A stretch of 64,000 nucleotides of DNA from Arthrobacter sp. NicSoilC5 (GTDB lineage: Bacteria; Actinomycetota; Actinomycetes; Actinomycetales; Micrococcaceae), in contig NZ_AP024660.1 in the NCBI RefSeq assembly GCF_019977395.1, forward strand, positions 4,340,001-4,404,000, in the 5' to 3' direction. A model generated the notes under the pieces. That model was not told the origin of the DNA. It worked only from the letters and a program-made list of their open reading frames with translations, and did no database searches. The stretch's first letter is position 1, and each line of letters begins with the position of its first letter. This document shows positions 40,404 through 49,008 of this stretch, one piece after another. A program made the translations under genes and the position numbers.

Positions 40404-41909
40404 CTACGGGGTCAGCTGGGCGCGGTCCGCATCGGCCAGTTTCTGCGCGGCCGTGGTGATGTTCCGTGCCATGGCCGGGAAGATCAGGCTGTGGAAGGGG
40501 AGGACGGCGAGCCAGTAGAGCCGTCCGCTCAGGCCCTTGGGAAAGAAAATGGCGCGCTGCCGGTAGCGGCTGCCACCGCCGTCGGGCTCAACGGACAGTT
40601 CCAGCCAGGCCCGTCCCGGCGCGCGCATCTCCGCCCGCAGCCGCAGGAGGCTGCCGTGTTCGATCTTCTCCACCCGCCACCAGTCCACTACTTCCCCCGC
40701 CACCAGCGTGTGCGGGTGCCGGCGGCCGCGGAGCAGGCCTGCGCCGCCGGTGAGTTTGTCCAGCCAGCCGCGGACCTGCCAGGCCAGGGGCAGCGAATAC
40801 CAGCCGTTGCGTCCGCCGATGCCTTCGATGATGGTCCAGACATGGGCGGGATCCACGTCGCCGTGGAACGTCCGCTCGTCGATGTACACCTTGTGCCCGG
40901 CCCAGTCGGGGTCGCTGGGCAACGGATCGGAGTCGGCGCCGGCATTGGCCCACGTGGTTTCCACCTGGCCGTCCCGCTCTTTGCCCAGTGCCAGCGCCAC
41001 CGCTGTCCGGTAAGGGGTCAGGCCGCCGTCGGGCTGCGGGATGTACTCGTCGACGTCGTGCTCGTTGGACACCGCGTCATGCTGCAACGACTGGACCAGC
41101 GGGACCGCCATGGACCACGGGATGGGCGTGGTCAGCGCCACCCAGATGCCTGCCAGCTTAGGCGCAGGGATGGGCAGCGCCAGCACCACCCGGTAGGGCA
41201 GGCCTGCTTCCGCAGAGTATTCCTGCATCATCCTGGCGTAGGTCAGCACCTGCCGGCAGCCGATATCGAACGTCCTGTTGATGGTGCCCTCCAAGGACGC
41301 GGCAGCCACCAGGTAGTACAGGACGTCGCGGACGGCGATGGCTTCGATCCGGTTGCGCACCCAGCTGGGCGCCGGCATCAGCGGCAGTGTTTCGGAGAGA
41401 TGGCGGATCATTTCGAAGGACGCGGAGCCGGAACCGATCACCACGCCTGCCTGGAACACCACGGCGTCCACGGGGCTGTCCAGGAACACCTTGCCCACCG
41501 CCTCCCGGGACCGCATGTGGGTGGACAGCTCGACCCCTTGCGGGTGCAGGCCGCCCAGGTACACGATCCTGTGCACTCCCGCGGCGGCGGCAGCGTCCGC
41601 GGCGGTCCTGGCCATGGCCTTTTCCTTCGCTTCGAACCCGGCCCCGGCAGCCATGGAATGGACCAGGTAGTAGAAGACGTCGACGCCGGCCAGGGCTTCG
41701 CGGAGGGCATCGCCATCGTCGAGGCTGCTTTGCACGACGTCCACGTTGTCCCGCCACGGGACCCCGGCGATTTTCTCGGGGGAGCGGACCAGCACCTTCA
41801 CGGTGTGGCCTGCCTCGAGCAGCCTGGGCACCAGCCGCCCGCCGATGTAGCCGGTAGCACCGGTCACGAGGACGGTCTTCGGTGTTGGCTGGGCACTCAT
41901 TGCGGTCAT
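40404..41909 (-). CDS. SDR family oxidoreductase with C-terminal DUF2867
   Basis: A 501-residue protein from ATG 41909 (MTAMSAQPTPK), preceded by AGGAG; open frame further upstream is not used. The N-terminal Rossmann domain has VLVTGATGYIGGRLVPRLL (about 12-30), as in atypical SDR/NmrA-type proteins, and runs to about residue 290. The C-terminal DUF2867 region (about 330-490) contains GGRNGWYSLPLAWQVRGWLD. This fusion is common in actinobacteria. It probably binds NAD(P) without a confirmed substrate. It is divergent from mfd. Confidence 0.88.
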   Translation of the reverse strand: MTAMSAQPTPKTVLVTGATGYIGGRLVPRLLEAGHTVKVLVRSPEKIAGVPWRDNVDVVQSSLDDGDALREALAGVDVFYYLVHSMAAGAGFEAKEKAMARTAADAAAAAGVHRIVYLGGLHPQGVELSTHMRSREAVGKVFLDSPVDAVVFQAGVVIGSGSASFEMIRHLSETLPLMPAPSWVRNRIEAIAVRDVLYYLVAAASLEGTINRTFDIGCRQVLTYARMMQEYSAEAGLPYRVVLALPIPAPKLAGIWVALTTPIPWSMAVPLVQSLQHDAVSNEHDVDEYIPQPDGGLTPYRTAVALALGKERDGQVETTWANAGADSDPLPSDPDWAGHKVYIDERTFHGDVDPAHVWTIIEGIGGRNGWYSLPLAWQVRGWLDKLTGGAGLLRGRRHPHTLVAGEVVDWWRVEKIEHGSLLRLRAEMRAPGRAWLELSVEPDGGGSRYRQRAIFFPKGLSGRLYWLAVLPFHSLIFPAMARNITTAAQKLADADRAQLTP

Positions 41910-42057
41910 GCTGGCTCCTGTTCGTCCCAAGCAATTCGCAGCGGCCGCCCATGAGGACGGCTGCCCGGCGAAAAGGCTGCGGAAATGGATCGGCATTGCC
42001 AGCCTAGATCCATTCCCGCGGTGATAGGCGCCGTGCCGCCATGTCGTTCCTGCGCGG

Positions 42058-42097
42058 TAGGCTGGGAGAACCCGGGATTCGCAGCGAATTTCGGGTT
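42058..42097 (+). promoter_or_regulatory. mfd promoter -10 and 5'-terminal hairpin
   Basis: TAGGCT (42058-42063) predicts a start near 42070. A hairpin AACCCG-GG-ATTCG / CGAAT-TT-CGGGTT (42069-42097) would sit at the very 5' end of the mRNA, followed by TTC. It may stabilise the message or attenuate it. Confidence 0.4.
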
Positions 42098-42144
42098 TTC
42101 GCGTTGCCTGCTTGTCTTCGATGAACACCACAGGAGCTTCCGCC

Positions 42145-45100
42145 ATGAGTCTTCCCGGCCAGTCCGCCGCCGGCACATCCAGCACAGGCAACTCCGCCGC
42201 GCTCCCGACGCTGGACGGACTCCGCCGCGCCCTTGAACCGGACCAGACGTTCGCCCGGGTCCAGGCCGAGGCCGCCCGTGGCTTTGCCGTCCGCGGCCAG
42301 GATTACCAGATCAGTGCGCCCGCGGGCCTGCGCCCCGTGCTGCTGGCGGAGATGGCGGACGGCCTCGCCGCGGCCGCAGCAGCACAGTCCGTGGAGCCGG
42401 GCGTCGTGCTTGCCGTCACCGCCACCGGCCGTGAGGCGGAGGATCTGTCCGCAGCCCTGCGCGCCTACCTGCCTGCCGATTCGGTGGCCGAGTTTCCCAG
42501 CTGGGAGACCCTGCCGCACGAGCGGCTTTCGCCGCGTTCGGACACGGTGGGCCGCCGGCTGTCCGTGCTGCGCCGCCTGGCACACCCGGAAAGCTCGACG
42601 GCGGCCCGGCTGCGCGTCGTCGTCGCGCCCGTCCGCGCCGTGGTCCAGCCCGTGGTGGCCGGCCTCGGCGACCTGGTCCCCGTCACCCTCAAGGTTGGCC
42701 AGGACGTTCCGTTCAGCAGCGTGGTGAAGAGCCTGGCGGACGCCGCCTACGCCAGGGTGGACATGGTGACGCACCGCGGCGAGTTCGCTGTCCGCGGCGG
42801 CATCATCGACGTCTTCCCGCCCACGGAGGACCACCCCATCCGGGTGGAGTTCTTCGGCGACGAGGTGGACCAGATGCGCTGGTTCGCGGTGGCTGACCAG
42901 CGCTCGCTGTCCGCCCCCGGCATCCACCACCCCACCGAACTGCACGCCCCGCCGTGCCGTGAAATCCTGATCACCCCCTCGGTGATGTCCCGCGCGGCTA
43001 CGCTGAAATCCCAGCTTCCGGCCGCCGCCGACATGCTGGAGAAGATCGCCGGCGGCATCGCGGTGGAAGGCATGGAATCGCTGGCACCTGTCCTGGTGGA
43101 CGCGATGGTTCCCTTCGTGGACCAGTTGCCGGCCGATTCCATCGCCGTGGTGATCGAACCCGAGAAGGTGCGGACCCGTGCGCACGACCTCGCTGCCACC
43201 AACGAGGAGTTCCTTGAGGCGGCGTGGTCCACCGCGTCCGACGGCGGGGCCGCACCCCTGGATCTCAGCTCACAGGCGTCGGCCGCGCTGCATTCGGCGA
43301 GCTTCCGGTCGCTGGCCGAAACCCGCGGCTCAGCCCTGGCGCACGGGGTCTCCTGGTGGTCCATCACCTCGCTGGCCCAGGATGCGGAGCTGCTGCCTGA
43401 GATCGACGTCCTGAACCTGCACGCCCGGGAACCCCGCGGCTACCAGGGCGACGTTGCGGAGATGATGGACTTCATCGGCTCCCACGTCCGCGACCAGTGG
43501 CGGATCGTGGTGGCTACCGAGGGCCCGGGGCCCGCGCAGCGCCTGGCGGAACTCTTCCACGAAAACGACATCCCCTGCGCCCGGGTGGACAGCCTGGACC
43601 ACGAGCCCCAGGCCGGCATCATCGAAGTGACCACCGCCGCCGTCGGCCGCGGCTTTGTCCTGGACGGGCTCAAACTTGGCCTGCTCACCGAGGCCGACCT
43701 GCTGGGCCGTACCTCTGCCGGGTCCACCAAGGACATGCGGCGGATGCCCTCCAAGCGGCGCAACGCCGTCGACCCCCTGCAGCTGGTGGCAGGGGACCAC
43801 GTGGTCCACGAACAGCACGGCATCGGCCGGTTCGTGGAACTCATCCAGCGCAAGGTGGCCGGCGGCGGCGACGGCGTCCGGGAATACCTGGTGCTCGAAT
43901 ACGCGCCCGCCAAGCGCGGCGCCCCCGGCGACCGCTTGTTCGTCCCCACGGACCAGCTGGACCAGGTGACCCGCTACGTTGGCGGCGACGCCCCGGTCCT
44001 GAGCAAGATGGGCGGCGCGGACTGGGCCAGCACCAAGTCCAAGGCCCGCAAGGCCGTCAAGGAGATCGCCGGTGAACTGATCCGGCTGTACTCGGCCCGC
44101 ATGGCCTCCCGTGGGCACGCCTTCGCCCCCGACACCCCCTGGCAGCGCGAGCTCGAGGAAGCCTTCCCGTACGTGGAGACGCCGGACCAGCTGACCACCA
44201 TCAACGAGGTCAAGGCGGACATGGAGCGGGAAATCCCCATGGACCGGCTGGTGTCCGGCGACGTGGGCTACGGAAAGACCGAAATTGCGGTGCGTGCTGC
44301 GTTCAAAGCCGTGCAGGACGGCAAGCAGGTGGCGGTGCTGGTGCCCACCACCCTGCTGGCCCAGCAGCACTACGAGACCTTCACGGAGCGGTTCTCCGGT
44401 TTCCCCCTGCGCGTCAAGCCGCTGTCCCGGTTCCAGTCCGCCAAGGAGTCCAAGGAAACCGCCGAGGGCGTCAAGAGCGGCGCCGTGGACGTGGTGATCG
44501 GCACCCACCGGCTGCTGTCCAAGGACTTCGAGTTCAAGGACCTCGGCCTGGTGATCGTTGATGAGGAACAGCGGTTCGGCGTGGAACACAAGGAAGCGCT
44601 GAAGAAGATGCGCACCAACGTGGACGTCCTGGCCATGAGCGCCACCCCGATTCCCCGCACCCTGGAAATGTCCCTCACCGGCATCCGGGAAACCTCTACC
44701 CTGGCCACCCCGCCGGAGGAGCGGCACCCGGTGCTGACCTACGTTGGCCCGTACACGGACAAGCAGACCTCTGCCGCCATCCGCCGCGAGCTGATGCGCG
44801 AAGGGCAGGTGTTCCTGGTCCACAACCGGGTGTCCACCATCGAACGGACCGCGGCGAAGATCCGTGAACTGGTCCCGGAAGCACGGGTTGAGGTGGCACA
44901 CGGCAAGATGTCCGAAAGCCGCCTGGAACAGATCATCGTGGACTTCTGGGAACGGCGCTTCGACGTCCTGGTGTGCACCACCATCATCGAGACCGGCCTG
45001 GACATCTCCAATGCAAACACGCTGATCGTGGACGGGGCGGACAAGTACGGCCTGTCCCAGCTGCACCAGCTCCGCGGCCGTGTAGGCCGAGGCCGTGAAC

Positions 45101-45831
45101 GAGCCTACGCGTACTTCCTGTACCCCTCAGAGAAACCCCTGGGCGAGGTGGCGCTGGAACGGCTCAAAGCCGTCGCCGCACACAACGAGCTCGGTGCCGG
45201 CATGCAGCTGGCCATGAAGGACCTGGAGATCCGCGGTGCCGGCAACCTGCTGGGCGGGGAACAGTCCGGCCACATCCAGGGGGTGGGTTTCGACCTGTAC
45301 ATCCGCCTGGTGGGTGAGGCCGTGGCGGACTTCCGCGGCGAAGCCGAAGAGAAGGCCGCGGAGATGAAGATCGAGCTGCCGGTCAACGCGCACCTGCCGC
45401 ACGACTACGTTCCCGGCGAACGGCTGCGCCTGGAGGCCTACCGCAAGCTCGCCGCAGCCCTCACCAACGAGGCCATCGACGAGGTCCAGGCCGAGCTGGT
45501 GGACCGCTATGGCGAGCTGCCGCTGCCCGCGCAGAACCTGGTGGGGGTGGCGCGGTTCCGTGTCGCCGCCCGTGAGGCCGGCCTGTCCGACGTGGCGCTG
45601 CAGGGCAACTTCATCAAGTTCTCCCCGGCATCGCTCCCGGAGTCCAAGACCATGCGGCTGAACCGGATGTACCCCGGGTCGCAGTCCAAGCCGGCCCTGG
45701 ACGCCATCCTCATTCCCAAGCCCAAGACGGCACGGATCGGCGGCCGGGACCTTCAGGACGCCGAGATCCTGGAATGGGCCAACGGCGTCATCCGGAACAT
45801 CTTTTCCGATGCCCCACTGGCGGTGAGTTAG
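42145..45831 (+). CDS. mfd: Transcription-repair coupling factor
   Basis: A 1228-residue DNA translocase that removes stalled RNA polymerase and recruits UvrA. ATG 42145 (MSLPGQSAAG) has AGGAG 8 nt upstream; ATG 42121 is an alternative. Domains in order are a UvrB-like N-terminus (1-350), the polymerase-interaction (CarD-like) domain with HEQHGIGRFVELIQR (about 555), and the helicase core. The core has Walker A GDVGYGKTEIAVRAAF (about 704), DEEQRFG (about 808), and HQLRGRVGRGRERAYAYFLY. The TRCF C-terminal domain (about 1010-1170) follows. All motifs are intact. The next gene starts 6 bp after its stop. Confidence 0.97.
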   Translation: MSLPGQSAAGTSSTGNSAALPTLDGLRRALEPDQTFARVQAEAARGFAVRGQDYQISAPAGLRPVLLAEMADGLAAAAAAQSVEPGVVLAVTATGREAEDLSAALRAYLPADSVAEFPSWETLPHERLSPRSDTVGRRLSVLRRLAHPESSTAARLRVVVAPVRAVVQPVVAGLGDLVPVTLKVGQDVPFSSVVKSLADAAYARVDMVTHRGEFAVRGGIIDVFPPTEDHPIRVEFFGDEVDQMRWFAVADQRSLSAPGIHHPTELHAPPCREILITPSVMSRAATLKSQLPAAADMLEKIAGGIAVEGMESLAPVLVDAMVPFVDQLPADSIAVVIEPEKVRTRAHDLAATNEEFLEAAWSTASDGGAAPLDLSSQASAALHSASFRSLAETRGSALAHGVSWWSITSLAQDAELLPEIDVLNLHAREPRGYQGDVAEMMDFIGSHVRDQWRIVVATEGPGPAQRLAELFHENDIPCARVDSLDHEPQAGIIEVTTAAVGRGFVLDGLKLGLLTEADLLGRTSAGSTKDMRRMPSKRRNAVDPLQLVAGDHVVHEQHGIGRFVELIQRKVAGGGDGVREYLVLEYAPAKRGAPGDRLFVPTDQLDQVTRYVGGDAPVLSKMGGADWASTKSKARKAVKEIAGELIRLYSARMASRGHAFAPDTPWQRELEEAFPYVETPDQLTTINEVKADMEREIPMDRLVSGDVGYGKTEIAVRAAFKAVQDGKQVAVLVPTTLLAQQHYETFTERFSGFPLRVKPLSRFQSAKESKETAEGVKSGAVDVVIGTHRLLSKDFEFKDLGLVIVDEEQRFGVEHKEALKKMRTNVDVLAMSATPIPRTLEMSLTGIRETSTLATPPEERHPVLTYVGPYTDKQTSAAIRRELMREGQVFLVHNRVSTIERTAAKIRELVPEARVEVAHGKMSESRLEQIIVDFWERRFDVLVCTTIIETGLDISNANTLIVDGADKYGLSQLHQLRGRVGRGRERAYAYFLYPSEKPLGEVALERLKAVAAHNELGAGMQLAMKDLEIRGAGNLLGGEQSGHIQGVGFDLYIRLVGEAVADFRGEAEEKAAEMKIELPVNAHLPHDYVPGERLRLEAYRKLAAALTNEAIDEVQAELVDRYGELPLPAQNLVGVARFRVAAREAGLSDVALQGNFIKFSPASLPESKTMRLNRMYPGSQSKPALDAILIPKPKTARIGGRDLQDAEILEWANGVIRNIFSDAPLAVS

Positions 45832-45837
45832 CACTTG

Positions 45838-46650
45838 ATGGGAGGACACCACGCCGCGTCGGGAGCCGCGGCGTGGGTAGCTGTTGCGTCCACCGGCCCG
45901 TACACGCTGGGCTGGTACCCGCTGGATCCCACCGGCATCTTGATCGGCGGCATGGCCACCGCGGGCACCGCACTGGTGTGCGACTGGGACCACCGGTCCA
46001 GCACGGTGGCCCATTCGCTGCCGCCGCTGTCCAACGTGATTGCGCGCGGCATTGAGAATGCCAGCGGCGGCCACCGGCAGGGCACGCACTCCATCCTCGG
46101 GGCGGCGTTCTTCGTGTTCCTGGCCGGCCTGGCATCGCAGGTCCACATGGACACGGGATGGGGGCGCCTCTCCGTGGGCGCCGGGCTGTTGTGCATGTTC
46201 CTGATCAACATCGCGGCGAAGGCACTGAAACTCTTTCCCAAGAGCGGTTTCATCTCCAACTGGATCTTCGCGCTGGTCATGGCCGGCCTGGTCACGGCCT
46301 ACGCGCCGGAACAGTGGACCTGGCTGCCCACGTCGATGCTGATCGGGGTGGTGGTGCACATCGTCGGAGACCTCATCACCACCGGGGGAGTGCCGCTGCT
46401 GTGGCCGCTGGTGGTCCGGCCGCCGAAAATCCTCCGCCGGCTGCCCCTGCTGCGGAACATCTGGCGCTCCAACGGCGCCCTGTCCGTGCCCCTGCTGGGC
46501 CGGGCCGGTTCCAAGCGGGAATGGCTGGTGCTGATCCCGGTGAGCGCCTACGCCATGGTGGGGATGACCATGGCCGGCTGGGCCATTGCCCAGCACCACT
46601 GGGGCCGCGTGGCGGCAGCCGCAGGCGCGTGGATCAGGCTCTGGTTCTAG
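45838..46650 (+). CDS. YdjM/DUF457-type membrane-bound metal-dependent hydrolase
   Basis: A 270-residue multi-pass membrane protein from ATG 45838 (MGGHHAASGAAAWVAVAST); TTG 45835 is adjacent. Conserved polar residues are in MGGHHAASG, CDWDHRSST, SGGHRQGTHSILGA (about 75-88) and VVHIVGDLITTGG, matching PF04307. The hydrolase name comes from these His/Asp residues; no activity is established. It lies 6 bp downstream of mfd and is probably co-transcribed. A bidirectional terminator follows. Confidence 0.87.
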   Translation: MGGHHAASGAAAWVAVASTGPYTLGWYPLDPTGILIGGMATAGTALVCDWDHRSSTVAHSLPPLSNVIARGIENASGGHRQGTHSILGAAFFVFLAGLASQVHMDTGWGRLSVGAGLLCMFLINIAAKALKLFPKSGFISNWIFALVMAGLVTAYAPEQWTWLPTSMLIGVVVHIVGDLITTGGVPLLWPLVVRPPKILRRLPLLRNIWRSNGALSVPLLGRAGSKREWLVLIPVSAYAMVGMTMAGWAIAQHHWGRVAAAAGAWIRLWF

Positions 46651-46675
46651 CCGGGGGCACCATTATCAACAGACG

Positions 46676-46712
46676 AAGAAGGGACCCCGGACAATGTCCG
46701 GGGTCCCTTCTT
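46676..46712. terminator. Bidirectional terminator between convergent genes
   Basis: A perfect 17-bp stem (46676-46692 with 46696-46712), loop AAT. The right arm ends in TTCTT and the left arm begins AAGAA, so it can serve both strands. Confidence 0.85.
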
Positions 46713-46730
46713 GTGCTGCTGTTCAGGCCT

Positions 46731-46994
46731 TTAGTGCTCGCCGGCCGAGTCGGAGCGGCCAAAGATGGTCTGCGGAAGCCAGAACGCCAGGGCGAAGAGG
46801 CCCAGGCAGACGGCCATGGGCCACGGGTTGCCCAGGGTGAGGAAGGACAGCGAGTAGATGGCGCCCAGGAACAAGGCGAAGCAGATCACGAACAGGACCA
46901 CGCTGGTGGCGAGGTTGTTTTCGTTCTGCGGGGTCCGGACGGTTTCCTTGTTGGACGCCGTGTCCCTGCTGGACGCGTTGATCTGGCTGGACAT
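46731..46994 (-). CDS. Small two-helix membrane protein, unknown
   Basis: An 87-residue protein starting at ATG 46994 (MSSQINASSRDTASNK) with GGAGGAA upstream. It has a polar, Asn/Ser/Thr-rich N-terminus of about 30 residues and two transmembrane helices (about 32-52 and 58-78), with a short charged tail. I do not recognise a domain. It lies 52 bp upstream of the deoC stop in opposite reading order (both minus strand, deoC first), so it may be co-transcribed after deoC. Confidence 0.75.
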   Translation of the reverse strand: MSSQINASSRDTASNKETVRTPQNENNLATSVVLFVICFALFLGAIYSLSFLTLGNPWPMAVCLGLFALAFWLPQTIFGRSDSAGEH

Positions 46995-47046
46995 GTGTTC
47001 CTCCTCGGCCCCGCGGGGCGTGATCTGTGGCGGCTTCCGGCCAGGG

Positions 47047-47766
47047 TCAGTAAGCGGCTGAACCCTGTTCACCCTTGACGATGGCAATTCCGGAGCTGGC
47101 ACCAATTCGTGTTGCACCTGCTGCAATCATAGCCTGCGCATCGGCAAGGGACCGTACGCCACCGGAGGCCTTGACCCCCACCTCCGGGCCCACGGTCCTG
47201 CGCATCAGGGCCACGTCCTCAACGGTGGCGCCCCCGCCGTTGAACCCCGTGGAAGTCTTCACGAAGTCGGCTCCGGCCTCCACGGCAGCCTGGCACGCCA
47301 GCACCTTCTGCTCATCCGTCAGGAGGGCTGTTTCGATGATGACTTTCAGGATGGCGCCGCCCGCGTGCACGGTCTCGGCTACCGCGGCGATGTCCTCGAC
47401 GAGGGCGCCCTTGTCGTTGGCCCGGGCGGCAGCAATGTTGATCACCATATCCACCTCCGCCGCGCCGTCCAGGACCGCGCCGCGGGCTTCGAACGACTTC
47501 ACGTCCGTGGGAGTGGCCCCCAGGGGGAAGCCCACCACGGAGCACGTGAGGACGCCCGAGCCCCTGAGGGCGGTGGTGACGGTCTTGACCCAGAGGGGAT
47601 TGACGCAGACCGACTTGAACCGGTACTCGGCCGCCTCGGCGCAGACCTTCAGCACGTCAGCTTCCGAGGCCTCGGGCTTGAGCAGCGTGTGGTCAATGTA
47701 GGAGGCGATGTCCGCGGGGCCGGCCGGGTGGGCGGTGCCTGCGTGAACGGTGGCTTCGTTGCTCAT
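47047..47766 (-). CDS. deoC: Deoxyribose-phosphate aldolase
   Basis: A 239-residue class I aldolase that splits 2-deoxyribose-5-phosphate into glyceraldehyde-3-phosphate and acetaldehyde. Motifs are [28 protein letters not shown], the Schiff-base lysine in [15 protein letters not shown] (about 172), and [18 protein letters not shown] (about 197-214) with the second catalytic Lys. ATG 47766 follows GAGAGGA. It acts in deoxynucleoside salvage, which fits the purine nucleoside phosphorylase and phosphohexomutase genes some 7-10 kb away. Confidence 0.96.
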   Translation of the reverse strand: MSNEATVHAGTAHPAGPADIASYIDHTLLKPEASEADVLKVCAEAAEYRFKSVCVNPLWVKTVTTALRGSGVLTCSVVGFPLGATPTDVKSFEARGAVLDGAAEVDMVINIAAARANDKGALVEDIAAVAETVHAGGAILKVIIETALLTDEQKVLACQAAVEAGADFVKTSTGFNGGGATVEDVALMRRTVGPEVGVKASGGVRSLADAQAMIAAGATRIGASSGIAIVKGEQGSAAY

Positions 47767-47914
47767 GATGGTCCTCTCGGAGGGCCTTGTGGGCCCGGCG
47801 TTGACTCGGTTTCGGGAACCATCTTGTCACAGCGGGCCGCACCGCAGCAGGCCCCACGCGGAGGCACCGGGAGCACCGGAAGCGCCCGGGACGCCCGCAG
47901 CGGGGCACGGCCGC

Positions 47915-48784
47915 TCAGGCCGCCTGCAGGGCCGGCGCTTCCGCTGCCGCCGTCAGCAGCTGGGTGGCGCAGGCGCCTGCCGCCGAAGCCGCTGCCACCA
48001 GCAGCCCCAGCCGCACGCCGTCGAACGCTGCCGCGTCCCCGATGGCCCAGATCCCCGGAACAGACGTGCGGTAGTCCCGGCTGATCACGATGCCACCCCC
48101 GGCTGCGGTCTGCAGGCCCGCGCTGGCGGCCAGGCCATCGCGGGAGACCCGTTCCTCAGCCAGGACAACCAGGTCACCGGTCATGCTGCTGCCATCCTCG
48201 AAGACCACGGCGGACGCGGCCACCCGGGAGGCGGAGGCACCGGATACGACCGCAGGGATGACGGCCGCAGGGCGGGCAGTGGTGCGGATGGGCCGCACAC
48301 CCTTGGCCCGCAGAACCGCTTCGGCCTGTCCCGCCGCTGCTCCGGTGCCGACCAGGATCCCCACCGGGCGCCGCCCCAGCTCCCGCGCCACCTTCTGCAC
48401 GCCCTTCGCGATGCGCGGTGCGTCATCGATGGTGGCATAGCTCAGGCACTGCGCGGCCCCGTCGACCGGGTTCGCCACGGGGGCGGAGCCGGTGGCGATG
48501 ACCAGCTGGTCGTAGGCGAACTCCATGCCGTCAGCCGTTGCCACCGTGCGGTTGACCGCGTCGATGTGGCTGGCAGGCTGGCCAAAGCGTACGGAAACCT
48601 GGGGGAGCAGAGCCAGCTCCAGCAGTTCGCCGGGGGTGTCATCGCGGTTGCTCAGCACGGTGATGGTGCCGGCGAACCGGGCACGGTCCAGTTGCGCCAC
48701 CAGGGCCTGCGCAGCGGGGCCGGCGCCGGCAATGACGATGCGGGTTGCGGTGGAGGTGGACGGTGAGGGTGCCGGAGCGGACAT
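47915..48784 (-). CDS. Short FAD-dependent oxidoreductase resembling the NirB FAD module
   Basis: A 289-residue protein from ATG 48784 with GAAAGGG upstream. The FAD motif IVIAGAGPAAQALVAQLD (about 16-33), QLVIATGSAPVANPV (about 92) and IWAIGDAAAFDG (about 248) place it in the pyridine-nucleotide oxidoreductase family. The usual NAD(P)H glycine loop is degenerate (ILVGTGAAAGQA), and the C-terminal dimer domain is missing; full-length relatives have about 400 residues. A GlnR-like box 72-98 bp upstream suggests nitrogen control. It could be a nitrite/nitrate pathway accessory or a decaying paralogue. Confidence 0.8.
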   Translation of the reverse strand: MSAPAPSPSTSTATRIVIAGAGPAAQALVAQLDRARFAGTITVLSNRDDTPGELLELALLPQVSVRFGQPASHIDAVNRTVATADGMEFAYDQLVIATGSAPVANPVDGAAQCLSYATIDDAPRIAKGVQKVARELGRRPVGILVGTGAAAGQAEAVLRAKGVRPIRTTARPAAVIPAVVSGASASRVAASAVVFEDGSSMTGDLVVLAEERVSRDGLAASAGLQTAAGGGIVISRDYRTSVPGIWAIGDAAAFDGVRLGLLVAAASAAGACATQLLTAAAEAPALQAA

Positions 48785-48855
48785 GTGCTGGCCCTTTCGC
48801 TGGCGGCCGGTAAGCGGCCGGAACTTCGTGATGGAAAACAGCGTAGGCGCGCGTC

Positions 48856-48882
48856 TTTTCCGGGGTGTTTCCCCTCAGTTGC
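48856..48882 (-). promoter_or_regulatory. GlnR-like box upstream of the short FAD oxidoreductase
   Basis: Read on the minus strand, half-sites GCAAC, GAAAC and GAAAA lie exactly 11 bp apart (48878-48882, 48867-48871, 48856-48860), centred about 85 bp upstream of the start at 48784. The pattern and distance resemble the clearer box before nirB. A fourth half-site is not present in register. Confidence 0.45.
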
Positions 48883-48910
48883 TGTTTAACGGGCCCGTGT
48901 TCGCCAGTAT

Positions 48911-48924
48911 TTACCGGCCGGTAA
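48911..48924. promoter_or_regulatory. 14-bp perfect palindrome, possible operator
   Basis: TTACCGGCCGGTAA is a perfect palindrome about 130 bp upstream of the short FAD oxidoreductase and 85 bp from the nnaR stop. A related GGCCGGTAA half copy lies near 48807-48815. It may be a regulator site; no regulator is identified. Confidence 0.35.
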
Positions 48925-49008
48925 CAGAACCCGTGACGCACCTCTCATTCGTCCGTCCGCCGACACAAAAGCCGCCGCGCCGGGCGCTGGGCGCCCGGCC
49001 GCGACCAC

